Below are positions 43,445 through 51,847 of a stretch of 64,000 nt of DNA, piece by piece. Below the pieces are notes generated by a model. That model was not told the DNA's origin. It did not search any database and saw only the letters and a program-made list of their open reading frames with translations. Source of the stretch: JAJEFO01 sp965208685 (GTDB lineage: Bacteria; Pseudomonadota; Alphaproteobacteria; Rhodobacterales; Rhodobacteraceae). How positions within the stretch are numbered: the first letter of the stretch is position 1; the number at the start of each line of letters is the position of its first letter. Made by a program: the position numbers and the translations under genes. The stretch is taken from contig CBDBPL010000007.1 in NCBI GenBank assembly GCA_965208685.1, positions 2,976,001-3,040,000 on the forward strand. The letters run 5' to 3'.

Positions 43445-45019
43445 CTAAGGCAGGTAGCTTGCCAGCTCTGCCTCCACCTCCTTTGGATCGTGTTCCAGCC
43501 CTGCACGCAACCCTTGCGCCATATCGCCGGGATAAATGTCCTCCTCGTCGCCCGTCTCCAGTCCGTTGAGCGCAGCGCGCACCACATCCGCCGGATCGAG
43601 CTTGGGCGGCGGGAAGTCTTTGCTCATGTCGGTGTCCACCGCACCGGGCATGACCGCGAACACTTTTGTTCCTTGCGCCTTTAGCTCTGCCCGCACTGCC
43701 TGAGTCATGCTCAGGCTCGCTGCTTTCGACGCACAGAGCGTGCCCATCATCGGAAGTGCGACCCGGCTGAGAATCGACAGCATGTTGACAATCGCGCCGC
43801 CGCCGTTGGCCTTGAGCACTGGCGCGAAAGCGCGGATCATGGAAAGCGTGCCGAAGTAGTTCACTTCCATTTCGCGGCGGGCGTCTTCCATATGGGGGTT
43901 CTTCAGTGCGCCGGTATTGCTGTTGAAACCGGCGTTGTTGATCAAGAGCGTCACATCGCTGGCTTCGGTCGCGGCCTTGGCCACCGCATCGGCGTCGGTG
44001 ATGTCAAGCGCGACCTTGACCACGCGGGGGTCGTCAGGCAGCGCCGCCACATCTCGCGCGGCGGCATAGACCCTTGCCGCACCACGCAACAAGAGCGCTT
44101 CGATGAAGCGAGCACCGATGCCGCGATTGGCCCCGGTAACAAAAACGGTGGCGTTCTCAATGTCCATAGCGAAAGGTCCTTTCACGGTTTCGGCGAGCCA
44201 ATCCGGGTCCCATTCCGGCGACGGCGCGGCGCGCAGCAGTTTCCTGGTGTAGCTGTGGTTCGGAGTCTCGAACACTCGCCCAACGGGGCCGTGCTCGCGG
44301 ATCTTGCCGCGCTGCACTACCAGCACCCGGTCAGCGAGCGAGCGCACCACAGCCAGATCATGCGTGATGAAGAGAACCGACAGGCCCCGCTGGTCACGCA
44401 GGTCCAGCAGCAGGCGAAGGATGCGAGCCTGATTGGAGACGTCGAGGCCCGAGACAACCTCGTCGGCGATGATGAGCTTCGGCGCGCTGGCCAGCGCCCG
44501 CGCGATGCCCACCCGCTGGCGTTGTCCGCCCGAGATGCGATGGGGGTAGAGATCCTTGAACTCTGGCGTAAGCCCCACCTGATCGAACAGTTCGTCCACG
44601 GTGGTCGCCGCGCCAAAGTTCCGCAGTGGCACATCTAGCGACTGCCCGATCGAGCGGCGCGGGTTCAGCGACGACAGCGGATCCTGAAAGATCATCTGGA
44701 TGTCTTTGCGGCACGCCCGCCAGCGCGGGTACCAGGCACGGTCCTTGGTGCGGATCGTGGCAACATTGCCCGGGTGGACGATCGGTTGGCCCTGGAACAG
44801 AAGGCTTCCGGCCTGGATCTGGGTCAAGCCTGCGATGGCCCGGCCCAATGTGGTCTTGCCTGAGCCGCTCTCGCCCACCAACGCCAGAATCTCTCCCGGT
44901 TGCATCGTGAAATTGATGTTCGACAAGATGGGATGGCCCTTGTCATCCTTGCGCAGGAAGCGGCGGCGCATGCCCATGCGAACCCCGAGCCCTCGTGCCT
45001 CCAGGATCGGCTCAACCAT
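43445..45019 (-). CDS. Fusion: oligopeptide-type ABC ATPase + SDR-family domain
   Basis: 524 residues in one frame. Residues 1-283 are a complete DppF/OppF-like ATPase: GESGSGKTT, ISGGQRQRVGIARAL, LIIADEVVSGLD, and the C-terminal YTRKLLRAAP. From residue 285 (MDIENATVFVTG) a complete short-chain dehydrogenase follows: TGANRGIGAR, LLINNAGFN, NMLSILSRVALP and GTLCASKAA. The catalytic Tyr of YxxxK is Leu (residue 428), the Lys is kept. An AGGA about nine nt before the internal ATG at 44167 could also give free SDR. The ATPase end seems to have lost its stop. It is the last gene of the ABC operon, overlapping the partner ATPase by 8 nt. Confidence 0.85.
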   Translation of the reverse strand: MVEPILEARGLGVRMGMRRRFLRKDDKGHPILSNINFTMQPGEILALVGESGSGKTTLGRAIAGLTQIQAGSLLFQGQPIVHPGNVATIRTKDRAWYPRWRACRKDIQMIFQDPLSSLNPRRSIGQSLDVPLRNFGAATTVDELFDQVGLTPEFKDLYPHRISGGQRQRVGIARALASAPKLIIADEVVSGLDVSNQARILRLLLDLRDQRGLSVLFITHDLAVVRSLADRVLVVQRGKIREHGPVGRVFETPNHSYTRKLLRAAPSPEWDPDWLAETVKGPFAMDIENATVFVTGANRGIGARFIEALLLRGAARVYAAARDVAALPDDPRVVKVALDITDADAVAKAATEASDVTLLINNAGFNSNTGALKNPHMEDARREMEVNYFGTLSMIRAFAPVLKANGGGAIVNMLSILSRVALPMMGTLCASKAASLSMTQAVRAELKAQGTKVFAVMPGAVDTDMSKDFPPPKLDPADVVRAALNGLETGDEEDIYPGDMAQGLRAGLEHDPKEVEAELASYLP

Positions 45020-45845
45020 CGCCGGCCTCCGCGACCATGCGCTCGATCAAGGCAGTCGGCACCGGTTCGAGCCCCTGCCCCGCCTGGTCGGGGCGCGGGG
45101 TGGCCGCCAGGAGCGCTTGCGAATAGGCGTGCGCGGGCCGGTTGATGAGGTCGGTGCAGGTGGCCTGCTCGATCACCCGTCCGCCATGCATCACGGTCAC
45201 AGAATGGCAGATCTTGGCCACCAAGCAGAGGTCATGAGTGACGAACATCAGCCCCACGCCGGTTTCGTGCTGCAGCTCCCGGATCAGGTGCAGGACGTCC
45301 TTCTGCACAGTGACATCCAGCGCGGTTGTGGGTTCGTCGGCGATCACGAGCTTGGGACGCGAGGCGAAGGCCGCCGCGATGAGCGCACGCTGGCGCATGC
45401 CGCCCGAGAGCACATGCGGGAAGGACTTGGCAACCTTGGTCGCGGATGGAATGCGCACCGCGTCAAGCCAGCGGATGACTTCCACTTTGGCGTCGGCTGT
45501 GCCCTTGGGCAGCACCTCGGCAAGCTGCGCAGAGATCGTCCGGCAGGGGTTCAGCGCGCTCAACGGATCCTGCGGGATCAGCGCCAGGTCGCGTTTCAGA
45601 AATGCACGGCGGGCGCGTGGACGAAGTGCCAGCAGGTCCGTTCCATTAAGCCGAATCGCACCACCCGTTACAGTGACATCACGGGGCAACACTCCCAAGA
45701 TAGCCTTGCCCAACATCGACTTGCCGGCGCCGCTCTCGCCCACGACGCCCGCGATCTCGGAAGCCTCAATTGTCAGATTGACCTTGCGCAGTACCGGGAC
45801 GCCGCGCAGGCCGAGCGACAGGCTATCGACCTGCAACAAGCTCAC
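45012..45845 (-). CDS. ABC transporter ATP-binding protein (DppD/OppD-like)
   Basis: 277 residues from a GTG at 45845 that overlaps the permease stop as GTGA; a longer frame upstream is antisense-like noise. GESGAGKSMLGKAI Walker A, LSGGMRQRALIAAAF signature, LVIADEPTTALDV Walker B, and INRPAHAYSQALLAATP near the C-terminus. Partner of the ATPase half of the fusion. Confidence 0.92.
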   Translation of the reverse strand: MSLLQVDSLSLGLRGVPVLRKVNLTIEASEIAGVVGESGAGKSMLGKAILGVLPRDVTVTGGAIRLNGTDLLALRPRARRAFLKRDLALIPQDPLSALNPCRTISAQLAEVLPKGTADAKVEVIRWLDAVRIPSATKVAKSFPHVLSGGMRQRALIAAAFASRPKLVIADEPTTALDVTVQKDVLHLIRELQHETGVGLMFVTHDLCLVAKICHSVTVMHGGRVIEQATCTDLINRPAHAYSQALLAATPRPDQAGQGLEPVPTALIERMVAEAGDG

Positions 45846-46768
45846 TTGCGCAGCACCGGGTCGAGGTAGAACCGCAGCGCATCGCCCATGGCGTTCAGCC
45901 CGAGGATCGTGATCACCAACGCGCCCACGGGGAAGGCCATGACCCACCAGGCCTCGTTGATGACGCGGCGGCCCTCGGCAATCATGTCGCCCCAGGTCGC
46001 CGCACCTGAGGACACTGAGAGCGAGACGAAGCTGAGGATTGTCTCAACCGTGACCGCGATGCCGATCTCGAAGAAGAAGAGCGTGACCAGCAGCGGCAGC
46101 ACGTTGGGCAGCACCTCTCGGATCAGGATCGACGGGTCGCTGCCGCCGGTGATGCGAGCGGCGTCGATATAGTCTCGACTGCGTTGCTGCAGCACGTCGG
46201 CGCGCACAACGCGGGCAAACCGCGTCCAGTCGATCACCGCCACCACGATAATCACCGATGTCAGCGTCGTGCCCAGCATCGCCACCAGGATGATCGATAG
46301 CAAAACGGGAGGGAAGGATAGCCACACATCCACGATCCGGCTGATGACGTTGTCGATCCAGCCGCCATAGAACCCCGCCAACGCGCCCAAGATCACTCCT
46401 GCCAGCGCTGCGAGGCAGGCCACCGACACGCCCACGATCACCGCCAATCGTGCGCCGAAAATCAGCCGCGAGGCCACGTCACGCCCCAAGCTGTCAGTGC
46501 CCAGCGGGTAGGCCCAGGCGTTCTCGATGCCGAAATATGCCAGGTCATCGTTTAGCCAGGCGGGTGGCATGTTGATCAGAAAGAGATCGTCCAGCGTCGG
46601 GTCATGCGGCGCGATCCAAGGCGCGAAAAGAGCCGCGATCAGCAACGCTCCGATTGCCACGCAGCCAAAGACCATCCGCAAAAGGGAGATCTTCTCGCCC
46701 GAGCGCTCTAGCCCGGCACCGCCGCCTCCACGACCTTTCTCCAGGGCAAAGCTCTCAACACTGCTCAT
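45842..46768 (-). CDS. ABC transporter permease (DppC-like)
   Basis: 308 residues; N-terminal hydrophilic leader, one helix, the periplasmic loop with GTDSLGRDVASRLIFGARL, then five helices and the loop DAARITGGSDPSILIREVLPNVLP. Coupled by ATGA to the DppB-like gene and by GTGA to the DppD-like ATPase. Confidence 0.92.
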   Translation of the reverse strand: MSSVESFALEKGRGGGGAGLERSGEKISLLRMVFGCVAIGALLIAALFAPWIAPHDPTLDDLFLINMPPAWLNDDLAYFGIENAWAYPLGTDSLGRDVASRLIFGARLAVIVGVSVACLAALAGVILGALAGFYGGWIDNVISRIVDVWLSFPPVLLSIILVAMLGTTLTSVIIVVAVIDWTRFARVVRADVLQQRSRDYIDAARITGGSDPSILIREVLPNVLPLLVTLFFFEIGIAVTVETILSFVSLSVSSGAATWGDMIAEGRRVINEAWWVMAFPVGALVITILGLNAMGDALRFYLDPVLRK

Positions 46769-47769
46769 CGCGGCGTCCTCAGACGGGGGTCGGCGGCGCG
46801 GTACAGCTCGTTGCTGGCCAAGTTGATCAAGATGAAGATCAGCGCAAAGACCAGCACGATCCCCTGGATCAGCGGAAGGTCGCGGTTGATGACCGCAGAG
46901 ATCGCCGTGGATCCGATGCCGGGCCAGGAAAACTGCCGTTCGATAAGCACGGTGCCGCCGATGAGGAATGTCAGTTGCACCGAGGTGAGCGCGATGGTCG
47001 GGATCATGGCGTTGCGCAGGGCTTCGCCCAAGACGATGCCAAGCCGGCTCTTGCCTTTGGTCTGTGCGAGCATGACATAGTCCTGCGCCATCGCCTCCTC
47101 CAGTGCGCCCTTCAGCACCCGGGTGATGCCCGCCGCCAAAGGCAAGCCGAGGGCCAGCGCAGGCAGGACCGCGTAGCGCATGAGCTCCGCGAAGGCGTCA
47201 AGGCGGAACGTGACCAGCGACTCCAACAGGTAGAAATTCGTGGCGAAATCCTGCGCCGTGCGTGGGTCGAACCGGCCCGAGATGGGCATCATCGGCGCAA
47301 AGAGCGTCACCGCCAGGATGAAGATCAGCGCCCAGAGGAAATCGGGGATCGCTTGCGCCAGCCCCGCCAGCCCGTCGGTGGCCAGCGTCACGCTGTCCAC
47401 TTGCAGCCAGACCGCCAGGATGGAAAGGGCGAAGGCCAGCGCCAAGGCTATGAGGCTTGCCAGCAGCACCAGTTCCAGCGTGGCGGGCAGGCGGTCGAGG
47501 ATGATCTCCATCACGGGCAGGCGGAACTGCGTCGACATCCCGAAATCAAGCCACGCGACGTTGCGCAGCCAGATCGCGTATTGTGCGGGAATTGACCTGT
47601 CGAGCCCGTAGAGCCGCTCAAGATTGGCGCGCACCTCGTCCGTCGCGCCCGGTGGCAGCATCATCGAGATCGGGTCTCCGGGAACCAGCCGCAAGATCAC
47701 GAAGGTCACCACCGACACCCCCAGAAGCGTCAGGAGGATCGAGCCAATCGTAACGAGCAAACGGGCCAT
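46765..47769 (-). CDS. ABC transporter permease (DppB-like)
   Basis: 334 residues from the ATG at 47769 (a GTG at 47787 is also open). Begins MARLLVTIGSILLTLLGVSVV, with VPGDPISMMLPPGATDEVRANLERLYGLD and the cytoplasmic loop EEAMAQDYVMLAQTKGKSRLGIVLGEALRNA. Six hydrophobic segments. Follows the binding-protein gene across a palindromic repeat. Confidence 0.92.
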   Translation of the reverse strand: MARLLVTIGSILLTLLGVSVVTFVILRLVPGDPISMMLPPGATDEVRANLERLYGLDRSIPAQYAIWLRNVAWLDFGMSTQFRLPVMEIILDRLPATLELVLLASLIALALAFALSILAVWLQVDSVTLATDGLAGLAQAIPDFLWALIFILAVTLFAPMMPISGRFDPRTAQDFATNFYLLESLVTFRLDAFAELMRYAVLPALALGLPLAAGITRVLKGALEEAMAQDYVMLAQTKGKSRLGIVLGEALRNAMIPTIALTSVQLTFLIGGTVLIERQFSWPGIGSTAISAVINRDLPLIQGIVLVFALIFILINLASNELYRAADPRLRTPR

Positions 47770-47789
47770 TTCAGAATGCAGAGCCACCT

Positions 47790-47853
47790 GTCCCGGGCTT
47801 GATCCCGGACCTCAACCCATGGACTGGCGAGGTCCCGGGCCGGGGCCCGGGAC
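47790..47853 (-). repeat. Palindromic intergenic repeat between binding-protein and permease genes
   Basis: Two hairpins: an imperfect one, GTCCCGGGCTTGATCCCGGAC (47790-47810, one mismatch), and a 22-nt near-perfect one made of GTCCCGGGCC, GG, GGCCCGGGAC (47832-47853). The CCCGGGCTTGATCCCGG type is a repeat common between genes of Rhodobacteraceae. Located 10 nt after the binding-protein stop, so it may cut down permease expression. Confidence 0.7.
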
Positions 47854-47863
47854 GAAGTCGAGC

Positions 47864-49366
47864 CTAGTTGCGGCTGACGTTCTGAGGCAACAGGAAGTTC
47901 GCCACATGCGGCGTGACAGACAGCCCGTCGCGATAGATGATCGGCTGAACGAACTGCAGGAGCGGGATCACCATCGCGTTCTCGGCGATATAGGCATCTA
48001 CCTTTTGGTAGCCTGCGATACGGGCGTCCTCGTCGTCCTCGCCCCAGAGTGGCCCGATCATCGCGTCCACGTCATCCGTGTCCCAGGTCGAATGCGGCGA
48101 GGGGCCGAACATCGAGAACCCGGTCGAGGTCGAAGGGTCGCCGATGGAGTTGCCCCAGTTGTAGAAGGCCGCCGGCGCCAAGGCGTCGCGGGCGCGCAGA
48201 TCGAAATGCTTGGCGATTTCATAGACCTCGATTTCGGCCTCAATGCCTACACGTTTCCACATTCCTGTGACCGCCTGGATCATCTCGTAATCCTTGGGTT
48301 TGAAGCCGCGGGTGGTCTGGATCTTGAACTTCACCGGATTGTCAGGGGAATAGCCAGACGCCGCCAGCAGTTCCTTGGATCTTTCGGGATCATAGGCCAC
48401 GGTCGTCTCCGCCGTGAAGGCCGCGTATTCCGGTGCCTGCAACGTGTCGATGGGCACGCCGTAGCCGCGCAAGAGCCGGTCCACGATCAGGTTCTTGTTG
48501 ATCGCGTGGGCGGCGGCCTTGCGGACATTTGCGTCCTCCATCACGCCCACGTCGTTGATGAAGATCATGCCGATGTCAGAGACGGGCGTGGTTACCCCGT
48601 TGAGACCGTCCTTGGCGGCGAGACGGTCGTACTCCTCGTACGGGATCTCCAGCGTGATGTCAGACGCGCCGGTCTCGACCTCGGCCACGCGGGCGGACGC
48701 GTCGGGGAGGAACTTGAAGATCACCGTCTCGAACTCGGGCGCGTCGCCCCAGTACCCGTCATAGCGCTTGAGCCGCACGAAAGAGTTCGCCACGTACTCG
48801 TCGACCGTGTAGGGGCCGGAGCCGATGGGGGCCTTTTCAAAGCCCTCCGCACCGACCTCGGTGTAGTAGTCCTTGGGCAGCACGTAAGCGGTCAGGAACG
48901 CCATCCACTTGAAGATCGTGGGGTCAAAACGCAGCACGTCCGCCTCGATCCGGTTGCCGTCGACGGTGAAGTTTCCAAGCGTCGACCACAGGAACTGGAT
49001 CGGGTTGCCGGTCTCTTCCTTGCCTGCGCGTTCCAGCGACCATACAACGTCCGCAGGCGTCACCGTATCGCCGTTGTGCCAGGACGCACCCTCGCGCACC
49101 TCCATGAAGACTTTCGAGCGGTCCTCGTTCCATCCCCACTCGGTCAAGAGCCCAGGGCGGAAGGACAGATCCGGGTTCTGGTCGATGTACTGGTCATAGA
49201 CCGACTTGTAGATCGACTGGATCGTGGGGTTCACCGCCGAGACACCCACGGTGGCGTCCCAGGACGGCAGCGACACGTTGTAGGCTATCGTCAGCGTAGA
49301 GTCGTCAGCAAATGCGACATTCGCCGCCAGCGCCGTACCGGCCAATGGGCCCAACAGCTTTTTCAT
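47864..49366 (-). CDS. ABC transporter substrate-binding protein, family 5
   Basis: 500 residues from ATG 49366, chosen because GGGAG lies six nt upstream; ATG 49372 is also open. Signal peptide MKKLLGPLAGTALAANVAFA, then DDSTLTIAYNVSLPSWDATVG. Family-5 landmarks: LLTEWGWNEDRSKVFMEVREGASWHNGDTVTPADVVWSLER and GSGPYTVDEYVANSFVRLKRYDGYWG. Periplasmic receptor of the island ABC transporter; ligand unknown. Confidence 0.93.
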   Translation of the reverse strand: MKKLLGPLAGTALAANVAFADDSTLTIAYNVSLPSWDATVGVSAVNPTIQSIYKSVYDQYIDQNPDLSFRPGLLTEWGWNEDRSKVFMEVREGASWHNGDTVTPADVVWSLERAGKEETGNPIQFLWSTLGNFTVDGNRIEADVLRFDPTIFKWMAFLTAYVLPKDYYTEVGAEGFEKAPIGSGPYTVDEYVANSFVRLKRYDGYWGDAPEFETVIFKFLPDASARVAEVETGASDITLEIPYEEYDRLAAKDGLNGVTTPVSDIGMIFINDVGVMEDANVRKAAAHAINKNLIVDRLLRGYGVPIDTLQAPEYAAFTAETTVAYDPERSKELLAASGYSPDNPVKFKIQTTRGFKPKDYEMIQAVTGMWKRVGIEAEIEVYEIAKHFDLRARDALAPAAFYNWGNSIGDPSTSTGFSMFGPSPHSTWDTDDVDAMIGPLWGEDDEDARIAGYQKVDAYIAENAMVIPLLQFVQPIIYRDGLSVTPHVANFLLPQNVSRN

Positions 49367-49393
49367 GTTCATCTCCCTGATGTTCTTGGTTGC

Positions 49394-50635
49394 TTAGATT
49401 GGCTTGCCTTCGCTCAAGGCCCAATTGGCCATCAGTTCATTTGAAGGCAGGGTCTCGTCCACCAGCTTTTTTGCGGTCTCCTGGCCCGCCACAGGCAGGC
49501 CCGCTGGATCAAGCACGCCGATCTGCACCAGCACCGAGGCCTGATCCCAGTAGATGTGCTCGTGATAGAGCTTGTCGCCGCGGAAGTTCACGATCGCCAC
49601 AAGCGGGATCTCGACGTACTTGCCGGTCGGCGCGACGCCCGGCAGCATCCAGTCGATCTCTCGGTCGTGGGTAAAGCAAAAGAGCATCTCATCGACCAAC
49701 CGGTCGGTGCCGATTGTGCGCGAAATCGGGATCAGCTTGGTGTCGTCGGGATTGGCGTCGACGAAGTGGTGCTTGTAAAAGCGCGACAGGTGCTTGTAGC
49801 CCACCCCGCCCGTCATGGTCGGGATGTGGTTGACGTAAGGCTCGGCCACCATTGTCTTCATGGTCTCATGAACGTCGCGGGTGGCGAACTCGTGATAGCA
49901 GTGCATGTCCCACAGGTGGCTGAGGTCATGAATCGGCCCCAGCACCTTGCGCAGCAGCGTCAACGAGCGCGAATAGGCCATCATGGTCGAGGGCTTGTCG
50001 AAGCTGTCGCGGCCATGGGTGGCAAAGGCGTGGTCGACGCCCGCGTAGTCGTAGAACTCGAAATCGGGCCGGTCGGCAAAGGCTTCCTTGATCTTTGCGA
50101 CGGCCTCGGGCGGGGCGAACTTGTCGAGTTCGGCGGTATGGAAGACCATCGGGCAGGTGATGTTCCTGCCCTCGTCGAGGCTCTCCTCGATGGCAACGCC
50201 GTAGTAGGACACCGCGCAGTCCACATCCGTCCGCGCCGCCGTCAGATAGGCGAGCTTGCCGCCCAGGCAGTAGCCCAGCGCGCCAACCTTTCCTGCGACC
50301 TCGTCCATCCCGCGCATGCAGGCAATCGTGTCGCCAACATCCTTGATGCCCTGGTCCACGTCGAATTGCTGGTAGAAGCCGAAGGCCTTGCCGAAATCCT
50401 CCTCGGAGTAACCAAGGCTCACACCCGGCTCCATCCGCCAGAAGAGGTCCGGCACCAGCACGACATAACCTTCTTCGGCGAAGGAATCCGCCATCGACCG
50501 CATGTAGGCGTTGATGCCGAAGATCTCCTGCAGAAGCACCAGGCCGGGGCCCGAGCCCTTTTCCGGCTTAGTCATGTACGCTTTGAACGTGCCGCCATCC
50601 GCGGCAGTCACATCAATGAACGAACCTTCTGCCAT
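49394..50635 (-). CDS. Dienelactone hydrolase fused to a SnoaL/NTF2-like domain
   Basis: 413 residues from ATG 50635, preceded by GGAGGGG; ATG 50650 adds five residues. Residues 1-230 are a dienelactone hydrolase: VLLQEIFGINAYMR, nucleophile elbow GALGYCLGGKLAYL with the catalytic Cys, then AELDKFAPP and DHAFATHG supplying Asp and His. Residues about 240-413 form an NTF2-like fold (YHEFATRDVHETMKTMV, LCFTHDREIDWMLPG, KLYHEHIYWDQASVLVQIG), as in SnoaL-type hydrolases. First gene of the island operon, 20 nt before the binding-protein gene, which suggests hydrolysis of a lactone or ester that the transporter imports. Confidence 0.9.
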   Translation of the reverse strand: MAEGSFIDVTAADGGTFKAYMTKPEKGSGPGLVLLQEIFGINAYMRSMADSFAEEGYVVLVPDLFWRMEPGVSLGYSEEDFGKAFGFYQQFDVDQGIKDVGDTIACMRGMDEVAGKVGALGYCLGGKLAYLTAARTDVDCAVSYYGVAIEESLDEGRNITCPMVFHTAELDKFAPPEAVAKIKEAFADRPDFEFYDYAGVDHAFATHGRDSFDKPSTMMAYSRSLTLLRKVLGPIHDLSHLWDMHCYHEFATRDVHETMKTMVAEPYVNHIPTMTGGVGYKHLSRFYKHHFVDANPDDTKLIPISRTIGTDRLVDEMLFCFTHDREIDWMLPGVAPTGKYVEIPLVAIVNFRGDKLYHEHIYWDQASVLVQIGVLDPAGLPVAGQETAKKLVDETLPSNELMANWALSEGKPI

Positions 50636-50744
50636 GCAAGCCCCTCCCATCGCAACAAAGGCCTTGGCCTCCGATCTTCTCGCATAGCAGATAGTACGAA
50701 GTCACGGAAGACGTGTCCATGTCATCGCCACGGCTGAGCTTCTT

Positions 50745-50784
50745 GACCAGCAGGTCGCGGGTTCGATTCCTGCGCGGCCCGCCA
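50745..50784 (+). repeat. tRNA 3'-end-like fragment, possible att repeat of tRNA-Lys
   Basis: 40 nt ending in CCA: the T-arm GGTTCGATTCC and acceptor strand GCGGCCC with G discriminator, but no 5' half. It matches the last 40 nt of tRNA-Lys (43002-43041) at 32 positions; all eight differences are transitions. The place and orientation are those of the distal att repeat of an island inserted at that tRNA. It could instead be the remnant of a different tRNA. Confidence 0.6.
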
Positions 50785-51847
50785 CTTCCACGAAGCGCTT
50801 CTTCCTCGTTTGGCACCCCGCGGTCAGCCTTCGCAATTCGGGCACCTCTCCGGGCCCCGGCACGTCGCCGACGCGCCGATCCGGCAGCGGAGCGCCTCCA
50901 GACTGATTCGGTACCGGTCGAATCCGTCGTCGCGGTCGCCCGCAAGCTGCACATCGCGCTCTGGAGGTATGCGACCTGCGGCCTGGTGCCGTCGGGCGCC
51001 CGGCTGCAGCCGTCACCATGAACCGCGCCGGAGGGTGCCGGCTGACAACACTGAATTCCGAGGAGGCTCATGGGGCCGAGGAGGAAACCGGGCGGACGCG
51101 TGATCGTTTGGGATGCAGCTCGCGGCACCGTCCATGGATGGATCCCGTCCGTTCGGACGTCGCACTGCCTGAACGAGGCATCAGGGTCACGGACCGGCGC
51201 AGGCCGGAAACCGAACCGGACAAGAGTTGAGACGCGCGTTGCGCGCTTTTGGAAGCGACGTTCCGCCCGGAGAGCCTTCGCTGCTCCACGAAGCTGTCGG
51301 GAATGGAAGCTGCCGAGCAGCCGCGCGGCCCTTCGGAATCGCGCCTTGGTCCAGTCACTGCGGCGCAGGCAGCCTTTCGCGACGTGACTGGCGTCAGGTT
51401 GCCTTTGAAGGTGATCGTGCCGGTGAATCCGGACCGCGCCAGTCGCGGCACTCGAGTTCCCGGAAGATGCGACGGATCGTGGCGATCGGGATCGTGACCT
51501 GCGTGCCCGTCACGCGCTCTCGGTCGTGGCGCTCGATCAGGAGTTCGTCCCCAGCACTTGCTTGGGAGAAGACCTTGACCGTGCCCCGGCTGCCCCCGGG
51601 TATTCTCCAGATAGAGTCGCATGGCGGCGTCCGTCTCGAAGACCTGATTGCCATGCTGGCTGGTCGCCTCGCGTCATACCGAAAGCGTCATTCTCTCATC
51701 AACCGCTTCGATCAAGTCAGCAAGAAAGATCAAGACTGAGGGCCAGGCGAGTCATCAATGCAACCGGCAGCGGAGGACCCGGGACAAGGCACCCCGACGG
51801 ATCCGGTCATCGCCGCGCCTCCGGCACCCCGGACTCCTGAAAATTCA
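50785..51847. other. 1.06-kb interval without a recognised gene
   Basis: No convincing open frame. A 33-nt sequence at 50831-50863 recurs at 54643-54675. A minus-strand frame at 51394-51654 contains SAGDELLIERHDRERV but I know no family for it. The interval looks like decayed DNA. Confidence 0.35.
50831..50863 (+). repeat. Dispersed 33-nt repeat, copy 1
   Basis: Starts TCGCAATTCGGGC and ends CCCCGGCAC; agrees with copy 2 at 29 of 33 positions. Confidence 0.6.

Noticed and set aside
50700..50790. Complete tRNA gene
   Set aside because: Only the T-arm and 3' acceptor strand exist; no D-arm or anticodon stem upstream, so it is called a fragment.
51068..51622. 184-residue minus-strand frame as a gene
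   Set aside because: Arg/Pro/Ser-rich, no family likeness, overlapping several other open frames of the same kind.
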